From contig NZ_OZ245754.1 in assembly GCF_965227365.1 (NCBI RefSeq), positions 310,001 to 374,000 on the forward strand: a stretch of DNA of 64,000 bases, in the 5' to 3' direction. Made by a program: the position numbers and the translations under genes. The number at the start of each line of letters is the position of its first letter. Within the stretch, counting starts at the first letter, position 1. This DNA comes from Hwanghaeella sp965227365. GTDB lineage: Bacteria; Pseudomonadota; Alphaproteobacteria; UBA8366; Aestuariispiraceae. This document shows positions 25,197 through 33,875 of the stretch, piece by piece. Below the pieces are notes generated by a model. The model ran no database searches and was not told where the DNA came from. It saw only the letters and a program-made list of their open reading frames with translations.

Positions 25197-26227
25197 AACG
25201 GTTGCTCCAAGTCGATGCGGCGCCCTTCGTTGGATGACATGATCAGGGCGTCGATCAGCTTGTGAACTTCCAGGGCGGTATGCCCGTTCGATTGCGGCTG
25301 CCGTCCCAGACGTGCTGCGTTCAGGAAATCCGTGATCATCGCCTTGTGCCAATCATGTGGAAAATCCATCGGATCGGCACCGCCGCCGGTGCTGGTGGTT
25401 TCCCCGAAGGTTTCCGAACGACCGTCTCGCCAATCGACCTCCAGTGTGCCGCCGGTAATCTTGGTCGATGCATTCTCGAAGTTGAGGGCTATGAATTCCG
25501 CTTCGCCGGGATAACGGGTGACGGTGGCGATCAAGGCTCCATTCGCACCATTGGCGAAACGCATACCGCCGCCGACGAAGTCTTCCGCCTCGAAGGTCTG
25601 CAATCCGGATTTACCCGCCATGGCCTGAACGGAAGCAACGGGCCCGGCCAAGGAAAGCAGAAGGTCCATCGAATGGATCGCCTGGGATATCAGCACGCCG
25701 CCGCCGTCCCGCGCATAGGTGCCGCGCCCGGGTTCGTCATAATAACTTTGTGGACGCCACCAGGGCACCACCAGATAGGCGGATGCCAGACGGCCCAATT
25801 TGCCGTCTTTAATCAGGCGCTGCAGCGCCAGGGATCCGGCGCGGAACCGATGTTGAAAGACGACCCCCAGCGTAACGCCGGCCTCGTCGCAACGGTCGAC
25901 GATCCGTTTGGCTGCATCGGTGGTCCGTTCCACCGGCTTTTCCATCAGGATATGCTTCCCGGCGGCGGCCGCCTTCGCTGCAATTTCCTCCCGTGCATTC
26001 GGCGGTGTCATCATCAACAAACCGTCCAACGCAGGGTCTGCCAGCATGGCATCGACGGAAGGTGCTTCCGGTACGCCCCATTCGCTGCAAAAGGTGGCGC
26101 GGGTTTCCGGCCTGCGCGAGTATACGCCCCGTATTTCGACCTCATCCGCCAAGTCCTGAAACGACTTCATATGCGGTTTGGCGGCCATGCCCGCACCGAC
26201 GATTCCAATCCCGAACTTTTCTGGCAC
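25193..26227 (-). CDS. Gfo/Idh/MocA-family oxidoreductase (first of a pair)
   Basis: A 344-residue sugar- or inositol-dehydrogenase-like protein with a canonical Rossmann start (FGIGIVGAGMAAKPHMKSF), the EKP motif in HILMEKPVERTTD, and the C-terminal catalytic stretch DGGGVLISQAIHSMDLLLSL. GTG 26227 is preferred because GGAGG lies 5 bases upstream; GTG 26233 is an alternative. It overlaps the second Gfo gene (GTGA) and the two proteins are only distantly alike, which suggests a two-step or heteromeric oxidation, as in other paired Gfo/Idh/MocA systems. It lies downstream of the hydrolase and the ABC transporter genes, 107 bases away. Confidence 0.85.
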   Translation of the reverse strand: MPEKFGIGIVGAGMAAKPHMKSFQDLADEVEIRGVYSRRPETRATFCSEWGVPEAPSVDAMLADPALDGLLMMTPPNAREEIAAKAAAAGKHILMEKPVERTTDAAKRIVDRCDEAGVTLGVVFQHRFRAGSLALQRLIKDGKLGRLASAYLVVPWWRPQSYYDEPGRGTYARDGGGVLISQAIHSMDLLLSLAGPVASVQAMAGKSGLQTFEAEDFVGGGMRFANGANGALIATVTRYPGEAEFIALNFENASTKITGGTLEVDWRDGRSETFGETTSTGGGADPMDFPHDWHKAMITDFLNAARLGRQPQSNGHTALEVHKLIDALIMSSNEGRRIDLEQPL

Positions 26228-26334
26228 GGGCACCTCCCCCTAGGCTTATGGTTGTTTAGCCTATTCTGTTACCGTTGATCCCGACATGCACGAGAAAATA
26301 GGAGGCGCATACGATGTCGGCGGCTTACCTGCGA

Positions 26335-27474
26335 TCAACGCATCGACGCGTTGAAACCATAATCTGTGGAGTATTCGATTTCGTAGGTTGCTGTTCCGCA
26401 TGGCAGGGAACGCAATGACGCCCGTTGGAAGTCGTCCCCTACCCTGCTGGGGACTTCACCCAGACAGGTCATGGCATGGTCGAACAACCCGATCAGCGAC
26501 GCGTCCAAGCCATGTCTCGTGTTTTTGAACAGGCGCCCGTCCACATCATCTTGCGTAACCATCGTGGCCCGCAGATTGACCTTGTTTCGCAAGACGTTCC
26601 AAAGGGTTTGTTTTTCCTGCGCCGGGATCATCTGATCGTCGACACCATGGTAGGAGATGACGGAGACACCGGACGCGCCCTGATAATGATTCTTGCGAAG
26701 GTCGCGGATTTCCAGATGTTCCGGTTTCAAGAAATGCGGGTCGGATGAGTCTTCTCGGGTCCAGGGTGAAAAATTGCTGTAATAGACCCGGACACCCCCC
26801 GCATCGAAATGATGTCGGTGGGGCTGCCACAAGTTGTTCATTTCCGTCTCGATCGCGTGTACCCAACAGGAATTCTCGATGATCGCCGAGAAGGTATGCG
26901 GCGCGAATTTCAGCAGCATCATGGCCAAATAGGCGCCGTGGGAGGTCCCGAAGACCATCACCCGGTTTCGATCGAATGGAACCCCGCGCCGTACCATGTC
27001 GGCATAAACCTGCAAGTGATCCAATGCGCCCAGAGTGCCGAAGGATTCATAGTCGGTCCCGCATTGTTTCACGAAGCTGAATTCCGGTGGCAGTTCGCTG
27101 ACGCCGTTCGCCCGAAGCAAGGCAATAACCGCGCCGGGATCGTCGGGTACATCGACACCCGATACACGCCGAAAATCGTCGAACCATCCAGGGCGTACGG
27201 TGAAGGACGGGTCGCGTGTCGTGCGGACAAGGCTTCCGTGATACCCCACAGTGACGGTGATGAAGCCTTTCGAGACCAGGTGAGGAACCAGTTTTCCGGC
27301 GACATAATCTCCGTCCCGGCGAAAGCCGAAACCGCCAATGAAGAACAACAAGGGTTTCGGGGAACTGTTGCCGTCATCCGGGAAGCAGATGGAATAGGAA
27401 AGGGGTTCACGTGGAATCCCCAGCTCGAAATCCGGTGGCGCCTTAATTGTAAAATGCTGTTCCAGGGCCGGCAT
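26335..27474 (-). CDS. Alpha/beta-hydrolase-fold protein (DUF2920-like, tentative)
   Basis: A 379-residue protein with a serine-hydrolase nucleophile elbow VMVFGTSHGAYLAMMLLKF (G-x-S-x-G read as GTSHG), an oxyanion region LLFFIGGFGFRRDG, an Asp in SYHGVDDQMIP, and a candidate His in LFKNTRHGLDAS, so a Ser-Asp-His triad is plausible. There is no signal peptide, so it is cytoplasmic. The C-terminal 60 residues are not recognised. I recall DUF2920 proteins with a similar core, but the assignment is from memory. ATG 27474 starts 10 bases after the stop of the permease gene, so it belongs to the ABC transporter operon; it may act on the imported compound. Confidence 0.65.
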   Translation of the reverse strand: MPALEQHFTIKAPPDFELGIPREPLSYSICFPDDGNSSPKPLLFFIGGFGFRRDGDYVAGKLVPHLVSKGFITVTVGYHGSLVRTTRDPSFTVRPGWFDDFRRVSGVDVPDDPGAVIALLRANGVSELPPEFSFVKQCGTDYESFGTLGALDHLQVYADMVRRGVPFDRNRVMVFGTSHGAYLAMMLLKFAPHTFSAIIENSCWVHAIETEMNNLWQPHRHHFDAGGVRVYYSNFSPWTREDSSDPHFLKPEHLEIRDLRKNHYQGASGVSVISYHGVDDQMIPAQEKQTLWNVLRNKVNLRATMVTQDDVDGRLFKNTRHGLDASLIGLFDHAMTCLGEVPSRVGDDFQRASLRSLPCGTATYEIEYSTDYGFNASMR

Positions 27475-27484
27475 GGCGGCCTCG

Positions 27485-28273
27485 CTATTGAACAGCCGCT
27501 GCCGTCGCGCCTTTCGCCTCGACCCGCGGGCGTAGGTGGGCAAGCCACCGATGCTCCCACCATTTGAAGACGCGCGATATTCCGAAAACCAGGACCATGT
27601 AAAGAATCATGGCGGCGACGAAACCTTCATAGGCCAGATAATAGCGTCCGTTCAGCCAGCGACCCACGCCCAGGATATCCTGCAAGGTGATCGTGCTGGC
27701 GACGACCGATCCATGCAGCATGAAAATGACTTCGTTGGAATAGGCGGGTAGAGCCCGCCGGAACGAGTTCGGCAGGATGACGCGGCGCATCCGTGTCCAA
27801 TAGGACATGCCGGAGGCTTTCGCTGCTTCCACCTCGCCATGCGGCGTGGCCTCGATGGCGCCACGGAGGAATTCAGACGTATACGCGGCGGTGTTCAAGG
27901 TGAAAGCGATCAGCGCGCACCACCAGGCTTGGCTCAGAATAGGTTTCCAAAGCGCGCTTTCGCGAATGAAGTCGAACTGCGCCAAGCCGTAGTAAATCAA
28001 GTAGGTTTGCACCAGCAGGGGCGTGCCGCGAAAAAAATACGTGTAGCACCATATCGGGCCGTTCAGCAGCGGATATCTGTATGCCCGCGCGATGGCGAGG
28101 GGGATCGACAGCATGCCACCCAGCAGCAAGGCCAGGAAGGTCAATTCCAGGGTAACCCATGCCCCCATAAGGAAGCGGTCGAAATTGTCGATGATCGCCA
28201 TGAAGTCGAGTGGCGAGCCGCCTTCGCTGAATGCGCGAACGACGTCCATGACGCTGCGTGTTTCCTCCGCCAT
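27485..28273 (-). CDS. Polar amino-acid ABC transporter permease (HisM-like)
   Basis: A 262-residue inner-membrane permease of the His/Glu/Gln/Arg/opine family. It has the N-terminal GAWVTLELTFLALLLGGML segment, the family signature YFFRGTPLLVQTYLIYYGL, and the EAA loop EVEAAKASGMSYWTRMRRV, which docks to the ATPase. ATG 28273 follows GAAGGGG. It follows the HisQ-like permease, whose TGA is 2 bases upstream, and precedes the hydrolase gene. The two permeases would form the heterodimeric channel. Confidence 0.93.
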   Translation of the reverse strand: MAEETRSVMDVVRAFSEGGSPLDFMAIIDNFDRFLMGAWVTLELTFLALLLGGMLSIPLAIARAYRYPLLNGPIWCYTYFFRGTPLLVQTYLIYYGLAQFDFIRESALWKPILSQAWWCALIAFTLNTAAYTSEFLRGAIEATPHGEVEAAKASGMSYWTRMRRVILPNSFRRALPAYSNEVIFMLHGSVVASTITLQDILGVGRWLNGRYYLAYEGFVAAMILYMVLVFGISRVFKWWEHRWLAHLRPRVEAKGATAAAVQ

Positions 28274-28275
28274 TG

Positions 28276-28974
28276 TCACGCCCCTTCCGACTGCCGGACA
28301 CCGGCGCTGTATTTGACCTCGAGTCTACGAAGTCCAAGCTCGGACAATGCGGTCAAGATCAGGTAAATGACCAGGACGGCAAACATGAAGGTGAAGAGTT
28401 GGCGAACCGAGCGCCCGGCTGTGAAAGCCATATAGACAACGTCCTGAAGCCCGATGATCGACACCAGGGCCGTTGATTTGATCAGGACCAGCCAATTGTT
28501 ACGGAAGCTGGGCAGGGCATAGCGCACCATCTGGGGCCAGGTAATACGCCGGAACAGCATCCAACTGCTCATGCCGCAGGCGATGCCGGCTTCGATTTGA
28601 CCGCGCGGGATGGCCAGGATCGCACCGCGAAACGTTTCCGTCATATAGGCGCCGAAAATAAACCCGATGGTCAGGGAACCGGCCATGAATTGGTTGATCT
28701 CGACATATCCCCACAGGCCGGTAGCGTCGCCGAGATCATTGACCAATTGCTGCCCGCCATAAAACAGCAACAGCATCAAAACCAGATCCGGGACGCCGCG
28801 GATCAGGGTCGTGTATGCGCCGGCCAGGGATTGGGCCAGCCTGTTCTCGCTCAGCTTGGCCGTGGCGCCGACAAGACCGAGCAGTACGGAAAGGACAACG
28901 GAGACGATGGCGAGTTCGATCGTGACGAGCGTCCCCTGGAACAGGAGCCCCCGATATTCGTAGATAACGTCCAT
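28276..28974 (-). CDS. Polar amino-acid ABC transporter permease (HisQ-like)
   Basis: A 232-residue permease with the family signature TTLIRGVPDLVLMLLLFYG and the EAA loop IEAGIACGMSSWMLFRRITW. About five membrane segments are visible, starting with QGTLVTIELAIVSVVLSVL. It is the first permease after the binding-protein gene, separated from it by a strong hairpin (29007-29036), and is almost joined to the HisM-like gene. Lys/Arg/Orn/His or opine-type substrates are typical for this architecture. Confidence 0.93.
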   Translation of the reverse strand: MDVIYEYRGLLFQGTLVTIELAIVSVVLSVLLGLVGATAKLSENRLAQSLAGAYTTLIRGVPDLVLMLLLFYGGQQLVNDLGDATGLWGYVEINQFMAGSLTIGFIFGAYMTETFRGAILAIPRGQIEAGIACGMSSWMLFRRITWPQMVRYALPSFRNNWLVLIKSTALVSIIGLQDVVYMAFTAGRSVRQLFTFMFAVLVIYLILTALSELGLRRLEVKYSAGVRQSEGA

Positions 28975-29006
28975 CCGTCGATCCGCGCCGCTGTGTCGTT
29001 CAAGTC

Positions 29007-29036
29007 AAAAGGGGAGAGGCATCTGCCCCTCCCCTT
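29007..29036 (-). terminator. Intercistronic hairpin after the binding-protein gene
   Basis: On the minus strand AAGGGGAGGGGCA pairs over 13 positions (one G-U) with TGCCTCTCCCCTT across a 2-base loop, and is followed by TTGAC. It lies about 40 bases after the binding-protein stop. It probably lowers or stabilises expression so that the binding protein outnumbers the permeases. Confidence 0.7.
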
Positions 29037-29077
29037 CGACGTTACTCAATAGATACCCGTGACATTCATCCCGGGGA

Positions 29078-29869
29078 TCAGGAACCGGCCGGGGCGCCAA
29101 AGATGTCGAAGTCGAAGTACTTCGCATTGATCTTGGCATAGGTCCCATCGGCGCGGATCGCCTTGATGGCGTCGTTGAACGCTTCACGCAGTTTGTCTTC
29201 GCCCTTGCGCACGGCAATGCCGGCACCCTCACCGTGACATTCCAGATCGAACTGGTCGCCGCCGAGGAATGCGAAGCCCTTGCCGGCATCGGTGTTCAGG
29301 AAGCCTTCAAGCGCCTGAATGGAGTCAGATATCTGCGCATCCAAACGGCCGGCAGCCAAGTCCTGGAAAACTTCTTCCTGCGTTCCGTAGAGAACGAGTT
29401 CCGCGTTCGGGAACTTCTTCTCCATGTAGCACTGGTGGATCGTACCGCGCTGAACGCCGATCCGCTTGCCAGCCAGGGCATCCGGGCTGTCGGACAGGCC
29501 GGAATTTTCGGCTGCGACGAATTTCGCCGGCGTATTGTAGTATTTGTCAGTGAAGTCTACGCGCTTCTTGCGTTCTTCCGTGATCGACATGGAAGCGACG
29601 ATCGCGTCGTACTTCTTTGCCAACAGGGCGGGGATGATGCCGTCCCAATCCTGCTCGACCAGTTCGCACTTGCGGCCCATTTTTTCGCACAAAGCGTTCG
29701 CGACTTCGATATCGAACCCGACAAGTTCGCCGGAAGCGGTCTTTTCGGAGAACGGAGGATATGCACCCTCGACACCAATACGCAGAACGTCTTCGGCCTG
29801 TGCCTGCACGCTCAGGCCAAGGGCAAAGGCACCCGCGACCGCAGCCAAACCCAGCTTTTTCAAAAGCAT
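29078..29869 (-). CDS. Polar amino-acid ABC transporter periplasmic binding protein
   Basis: A 263-residue SBP_bac_3 protein. The signal peptide is MLLKKLGLAAVAGAFALGL with cleavage near VQAQAED. The fold begins LRIGVEGAYPPFSEK, then VGFDIEVANALCEKMGRKC and SMSITEERKKRVDFTDKYY, a classical amino-acid-binding pattern with the substrate-binding Arg/Asp context in RLDAQISDS. It resembles Lys/Arg/Orn or octopine-type binding proteins (ArgT/HisJ/OccT). GGGAGAAAG precedes ATG 29869. It sits between the ATPase gene and the permease genes; the order ATPase, SBP, permease, permease is typical. Confidence 0.92.
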   Translation of the reverse strand: MLLKKLGLAAVAGAFALGLSVQAQAEDVLRIGVEGAYPPFSEKTASGELVGFDIEVANALCEKMGRKCELVEQDWDGIIPALLAKKYDAIVASMSITEERKKRVDFTDKYYNTPAKFVAAENSGLSDSPDALAGKRIGVQRGTIHQCYMEKKFPNAELVLYGTQEEVFQDLAAGRLDAQISDSIQALEGFLNTDAGKGFAFLGGDQFDLECHGEGAGIAVRKGEDKLREAFNDAIKAIRADGTYAKINAKYFDFDIFGAPAGS

Positions 29870-30002
29870 TTACTTTCTCCCTAGTTGCATGCGCGGTTGT
29901 CGAATTCTGTCCTACCGCCGCGCCTGATGAAAACTAACTACACGTTTGACCCATTCGGCAATGCTCCGGGCGACTCTTTCCGCGTTGATGGCGGCGTGTG
30001 CT

Positions 30003-30779
30003 CTAATCCCTTGTCTTGGCCAGGAATTGCCGGAACCTCTCAGACGAAGGATTGGTGAATACCTTGCCGGGCGCGCCTTGTTCCTCTATCCGTCCCTGGT
30101 GAAGGAAGATCACGTCGGAGGAAACATCGCGTGCAAAGCCGATTTCGTGCGTGACGACGATCATCGTTCGACCTTCCCCGGCCAGATCGCGCATCACTTT
30201 CAGCACTTCACCCACCAATTCGGGGTCCAATGCAGATGTGGGTTCGTCGAACAGAAGGACTTCCGGTTCCATCGCCAAGGCCCGCGCGATCGCGGCACGC
30301 TGTTGCTGGCCTCCCGAAAGATGGGACGGGTAATACTCCTTGCGCTCATAGATGCCCACTTTGTTCAGAAGCGCATCGGCGCGGTCGATAGCATCCTGCT
30401 TTTTCATTCCCAGGACATGGACGGGTGCCTCGATGACATTCTCCAGCACCGTCATGTGGCTCCACAAATTGAAGCTCTGAAACACCATGCCGAGCTTGGT
30501 GCGAATGCGTTCGACTTGTTTGATGTCTTGGGGGACGGATCGGCCATTGCCGGTCTGTTTCATGGCGATCGTCTCGCCTGCGACCGTCACTTTTCCGGAA
30601 TTCGGTGTTTCAAGTAGATTGATGCAACGGAGGAACGTGCTCTTGCCGGAGCCGGAGGATCCAAGCATTGAAATGACGTCGCCCTTACGCGCCGTGACGG
30701 AAACGCCCTTCAGAACCTCCACATTGCCGAAACTCTTATGAAGATCCTCTACCACCAATGACGGAACGTCGTCCGTCAT
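30003..30779 (-). CDS. Polar amino-acid ABC transporter ATP-binding protein (HisP-like)
   Basis: A 258-residue ATPase. The Walker A motif is GSSGSGKST, the Q-loop is in MVFQSFNLWSHMTVLEN, the signature is LSGGQQQR, Walker B is EVLLFDEPTSALD, and the switch His is in MIVVTHEIGFARDV. Length and insert pattern (MKQTGNGRSVPQDIKQVERI) match HisP rather than the shorter GlnQ. It is the first gene of a minus-strand operon that continues with the binding protein, two permeases, the hydrolase and probably the two Gfo/Idh/MocA genes. Confidence 0.93.
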   Translation of the reverse strand: MTDDVPSLVVEDLHKSFGNVEVLKGVSVTARKGDVISMLGSSGSGKSTFLRCINLLETPNSGKVTVAGETIAMKQTGNGRSVPQDIKQVERIRTKLGMVFQSFNLWSHMTVLENVIEAPVHVLGMKKQDAIDRADALLNKVGIYERKEYYPSHLSGGQQQRAAIARALAMEPEVLLFDEPTSALDPELVGEVLKVMRDLAGEGRTMIVVTHEIGFARDVSSDVIFLHQGRIEEQGAPGKVFTNPSSERFRQFLAKTRD

Positions 30780-31148
30780 GCCCCCGTATCCCTCATCGAC
30801 CCCTGTCTCCCGGTAACCGCAACAAAGCCGATCATAACGTTGCGGTCCTCGACGGATTTAATTACGCCCGCTGCCTGACAGCACTCTTCTGTATGTTTCG
30901 AGACAGCTTCTTGCCAAAGACGGTAAGCTCTTGGGCCGGTGCTGACAAGCCGCGAGAAGTGCCCACTGTCATCCTGCTCCGCGGTAATTTGCGTTGCTAT
31001 GGTCGCGCTTTCTGTTTAGGTCACGGAGACAGCGTTCCGGGACGCGAAGACGGGTTTTTTCGGACAAGGTTCTAGCGGTCGATAGTGGTTGCTTGCATCG
31101 CTGTTTCGACCTTTCTTGTCGTTGGAAATGCGATATTCGCGAATTCTT
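30780..31148. other. Divergent intergenic region
   Basis: No gene supported. It contains the promoter of the amino-acid ABC operon (minus) and upstream sequence of the TolC gene (plus). It becomes clearly AT-richer towards 31130-31200. I could not identify a specific operator. Confidence 0.4.
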
Positions 31149-31177
31149 TTGGAATGTTTTTTGTATTGGTTTAGTTA
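31149..31177 (+). promoter_or_regulatory. Candidate promoter of the TolC-family gene
   Basis: TTGGAA (31149-31154) and TAGTTA (31172-31177) are 17 bases apart in an AT-rich stretch. If correct, translation cannot begin at the first open codon 31178 and must start further down, supporting TTG 31247 or GTG 31223. Confidence 0.4.
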
Positions 31178-31246
31178 TTGTTAACCCAAGACTTGTTATC
31201 TTTTATTTGGGTTAGTCTTGGCGTGGCAGGTTTAGAGAGAAACTTT

Positions 31247-33514
31247 TTGAGAGTTTTTCTATCTCAGTTCCGCGGGCGAGCGCTGCTTGGCCGCGATGTC
31301 GCTGTTTCAGGCGCGGGGGGCGCGCCTGTACCCTTTGCCGTGCTCGGCCTCAGCCTGATCTTTGCTGCTCCGGCGTTTGCCCTTCCTTTGGAAGATGCTG
31401 TGCGCGGCGCGCTGCAAACGAATCCTGATATCGGAATCGTTGCCGAAAGCAGGCGGGCCATTACCTATGAATTGAAGCAGGCCGAGGGGGGATACCTGCC
31501 GAGGCTCGATCTGCGAACCGCCTATGGCGCTGAATACACTAACGATCGTACGACACGCGGACGGGCTGACACCGTCGGCAATGGCAGCAGCCAAACCCTC
31601 GGAACCTTCCAATCCAGTCTCACTCTGACCCAGATGTTGTTTGACGGGGACGAGACCTGGAATGAAGTGCAGCGTCAGAAATCTCGTTTGATCGCAGCGT
31701 CGCGCAGAGTGCGGGAAACGTCTGAGTTCATCGCTTTGGACGCGGTCGAAGCGTATCTGGAATCACTTCGGCAGCGCGAATTGACCCAGCTAGCGTCCGA
31801 CAACGTCGATGCGCACCGTCAGACGGTTGGTCTCGTCGAGGCGAAGGCATCCGGCGGGGCCGCCACGGTGGCTGATATTCAACAGGCGCGCTCGCGGCTG
31901 GCCGCTTCCGAGTCGACCCTTGCTGAATCCAGGACGCGTCTGCGTGACGCCGACGCGACTTATACTCGGATTGTTGGCGAAGGCCCGCGGGAATTGATCC
32001 GGCCGATCGCTCCGACCTGGGCATTGCCGATCAGCATTGCCGGCGCGGTTGATATCGCTTTGCAGAACAACCCGACCATTTCCGTACTTAGGGCTGATTT
32101 GGAAACGGCGCGCGCTGAGTTCAACGGCACCAAATCCGGATATCTGCCGACGGTCGAACTCGAACTGCGCGGAGGTTATGACGAGAACCGGGAGGGCTCG
32201 GTCGGGGCTGACTACGAAGGTACGGCGCTTGTCGTCATGAACTACAACCTTTTCAACGGATTTCAGGATTCCAACCGGCGCAAGGAATTCCTCGCCCGTA
32301 TCGGTGAGAACCGGCAGCGCCTGAACCGGGCCGTGCGTTTGACCGAAGAAGAAATGCGGTTGGCCTGGAATGCGTTGATCAGTGCCCGGGAGAGAGTGGC
32401 GGCGCAAAGTCAGGAAGTGGATGCGAACGACCGGGTCCGGCAAACTTACCGTCAGCAGTTCGACTTGGGCGGCCGAAGCCTGTTGGAGCTGTTGGATGCG
32501 GAGAACGAATATTTCCTGGCGAAAGGAACTTTGATCAGTTCGGAATTCGCAGAACTTTTTGCTGTTTACAGAATCCTGGCGACCGCTGGTGCCCTGCTTG
32601 CGTCGCTTGACGTTACGCCGATTGAAGAGGCCCATACGCCGTTCGACCCAACGCAGCCTTATGAAATTGATCAAGAGCGCCAGTTGAGCGACCCCGACTA
32701 CACGCGCCGGCAGAACCTGCAGGAAGTCGAGGGGGAGGTGCTTGAGCCCGGTGTGTTGGATCAATCTCCTGCGCCGGTCTTCGACCCCAACGCTTTCAGC
32801 ACACCGGGGCAGATTATCGATCCCAATGCGGTACTGGATCCGAATGCGGTTCTTGATCCTACGGCGGTGCTGGATCCCAATGCGCCCATACTGCCTGAAA
32901 ACGATGCCGGTGGTCCTGCCGCTGTCTTGGAGGAGGAGGTCGCTCCGCTGGCACCGCTCGCGGTACCCGAACCGGCGCCGGCTGAGCCCTTGGCGCCGCA
33001 GAACGAGGTTCCGGATAGCCTGACAGCGCCATCGCTTGGGGTGCCGGCGCAGGAAACCATCGTCCCCGCGCCGCCGGCTCCCGAAACGGTGGCGCCCGAG
33101 GTTGTCGCGCCTGTACCGCCTGCACCTGCTGCTCGTGTCGATACTGGCGGACAGCCTGAGCCTTCACCATCCGCTCAACCGGTTGATCCGCCATTACCGC
33201 CGTTACCGGATGCGCAACCTTCCCCAGCACCCTTGCCGGCTCTTCCGCCGGTGCCGCCCGCTGCGCAACCTGCCGCACCTTCGGACGGTCAGGCACCAGC
33301 AGGTGATGGGCCCAGGGACGGTACCGGCCTTAACGACGATATCTTTGATAGTTCGCGCCTGAATGTGGTTCCAAGCACCGAGGCGGCGGGGGCGTCGACC
33401 GCTCCGCGATTTGCCGTCGATGAAAGAGGGACGCGCGGAAATGCGCCACGGGGCTCCGTGATCCTGGATATGCCCTGGGGCGGGGCGTTGAACGGTGGCG
33501 ACCCGCAAAATTAG
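31247..33514 (+). CDS. TolC-family outer-membrane protein with long Pro/Ala-rich C-terminal tail
   Basis: About 755 residues. The N-terminal signal region ends FAAPAFALPLEDAVRGAL. The TolC fold follows for roughly 440 residues in two OEP halves: LQTNPDIGIVAESRRA and IALQNNPTISVLRADLETA are the two repeat starts, and YRQQFDLGGRSLLELLDAE is the typical second-half motif of AggA/LapE-type TolC. The tail of about 270 residues (from about 32650) is low complexity, rich in Pro/Ala/Val, with DPNA repeats at 32783-32890; TolC C-termini face the periplasm. The start is uncertain (TTG 31247, GTG 31223). It lies directly upstream of the giant adhesin gene and is its likely export channel. Confidence 0.85.
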   Translation: MRVFLSQFRGRALLGRDVAVSGAGGAPVPFAVLGLSLIFAAPAFALPLEDAVRGALQTNPDIGIVAESRRAITYELKQAEGGYLPRLDLRTAYGAEYTNDRTTRGRADTVGNGSSQTLGTFQSSLTLTQMLFDGDETWNEVQRQKSRLIAASRRVRETSEFIALDAVEAYLESLRQRELTQLASDNVDAHRQTVGLVEAKASGGAATVADIQQARSRLAASESTLAESRTRLRDADATYTRIVGEGPRELIRPIAPTWALPISIAGAVDIALQNNPTISVLRADLETARAEFNGTKSGYLPTVELELRGGYDENREGSVGADYEGTALVVMNYNLFNGFQDSNRRKEFLARIGENRQRLNRAVRLTEEEMRLAWNALISARERVAAQSQEVDANDRVRQTYRQQFDLGGRSLLELLDAENEYFLAKGTLISSEFAELFAVYRILATAGALLASLDVTPIEEAHTPFDPTQPYEIDQERQLSDPDYTRRQNLQEVEGEVLEPGVLDQSPAPVFDPNAFSTPGQIIDPNAVLDPNAVLDPTAVLDPNAPILPENDAGGPAAVLEEEVAPLAPLAVPEPAPAEPLAPQNEVPDSLTAPSLGVPAQETIVPAPPAPETVAPEVVAPVPPAPAARVDTGGQPEPSPSAQPVDPPLPPLPDAQPSPAPLPALPPVPPAAQPAAPSDGQAPAGDGPRDGTGLNDDIFDSSRLNVVPSTEAAGASTAPRFAVDERGTRGNAPRGSVILDMPWGGALNGGDPQN
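32783..32890 (+). repeat. DPNA tandem motif in the TolC tail
   Basis: Five spaced D-P-N/T-A units (FDPNAF, IDPNAV, LDPNAV, LDPTAV, LDPNAPIL) within 36 residues. The same motif, including PVFDPNA and LDPNAPIL, recurs at the C-terminus of the lipoprotein at 47360-48358. Confidence 0.9.
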
Positions 33515-33875
33515 TGAGCCGCGGTTCGCTGCAAGTATGCCTGTCAACGGTCGAAGGCGACCTTTCTTGCCAAGGGGGAGACCTTTCTTGTCAGGGAATC
33601 GTGGGGCCTTCCTGATTTTCTTCTTCGTTTGCCTGGTTCGGTCATCTCTTTGAATGGGATGGGTTGCGGCCATATAAACGTAATTTAGTTAAAATTTTAA
33701 ATATATTTATCGGAAAATTTTGCTTTGCGCGCTTCAAATGCCCATATCAATTGTCCATAAGCTGAAGTCGCGGACGAGTGTGCCTGGATTTTGTCCGCTT
33801 TAGATATGCTCCGATTGAAGGCCCATTGATGGATCGTCGCGGAGCCGAAAACCAAAATGGGAAGTTGTTCGACCT
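33515..33875. other. Intergenic region upstream of the giant adhesin
   Basis: No gene. An 11-bp direct repeat GACCTTTCTTG occurs at 33559 and 33580. A very AT-rich block (about 33675-33725, with TTAAAATTTTAAATATATTT) is unlike its surroundings and probably carries the promoter or a nucleoid-protein silencing site. No clean -35/-10 pair was found. Only a weak GGGAAG precedes the adhesin ATG, at long spacing. Confidence 0.45.

Noticed and set aside
26314..26418. Small plus-strand frame with a perfect AGGAGG nine bases before ATG
   Set aside because: 34 codons, overlaps the hydrolase gene antisense, no recognisable peptide; the ribosome-site match alone is not enough.
31178..31246. Start of the TolC gene at the first open codon, 31178
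   Set aside because: No ribosome-binding site is seen, the stretch overlaps the best promoter candidate, and starting here would put about 70 residues before the end of the signal peptide.
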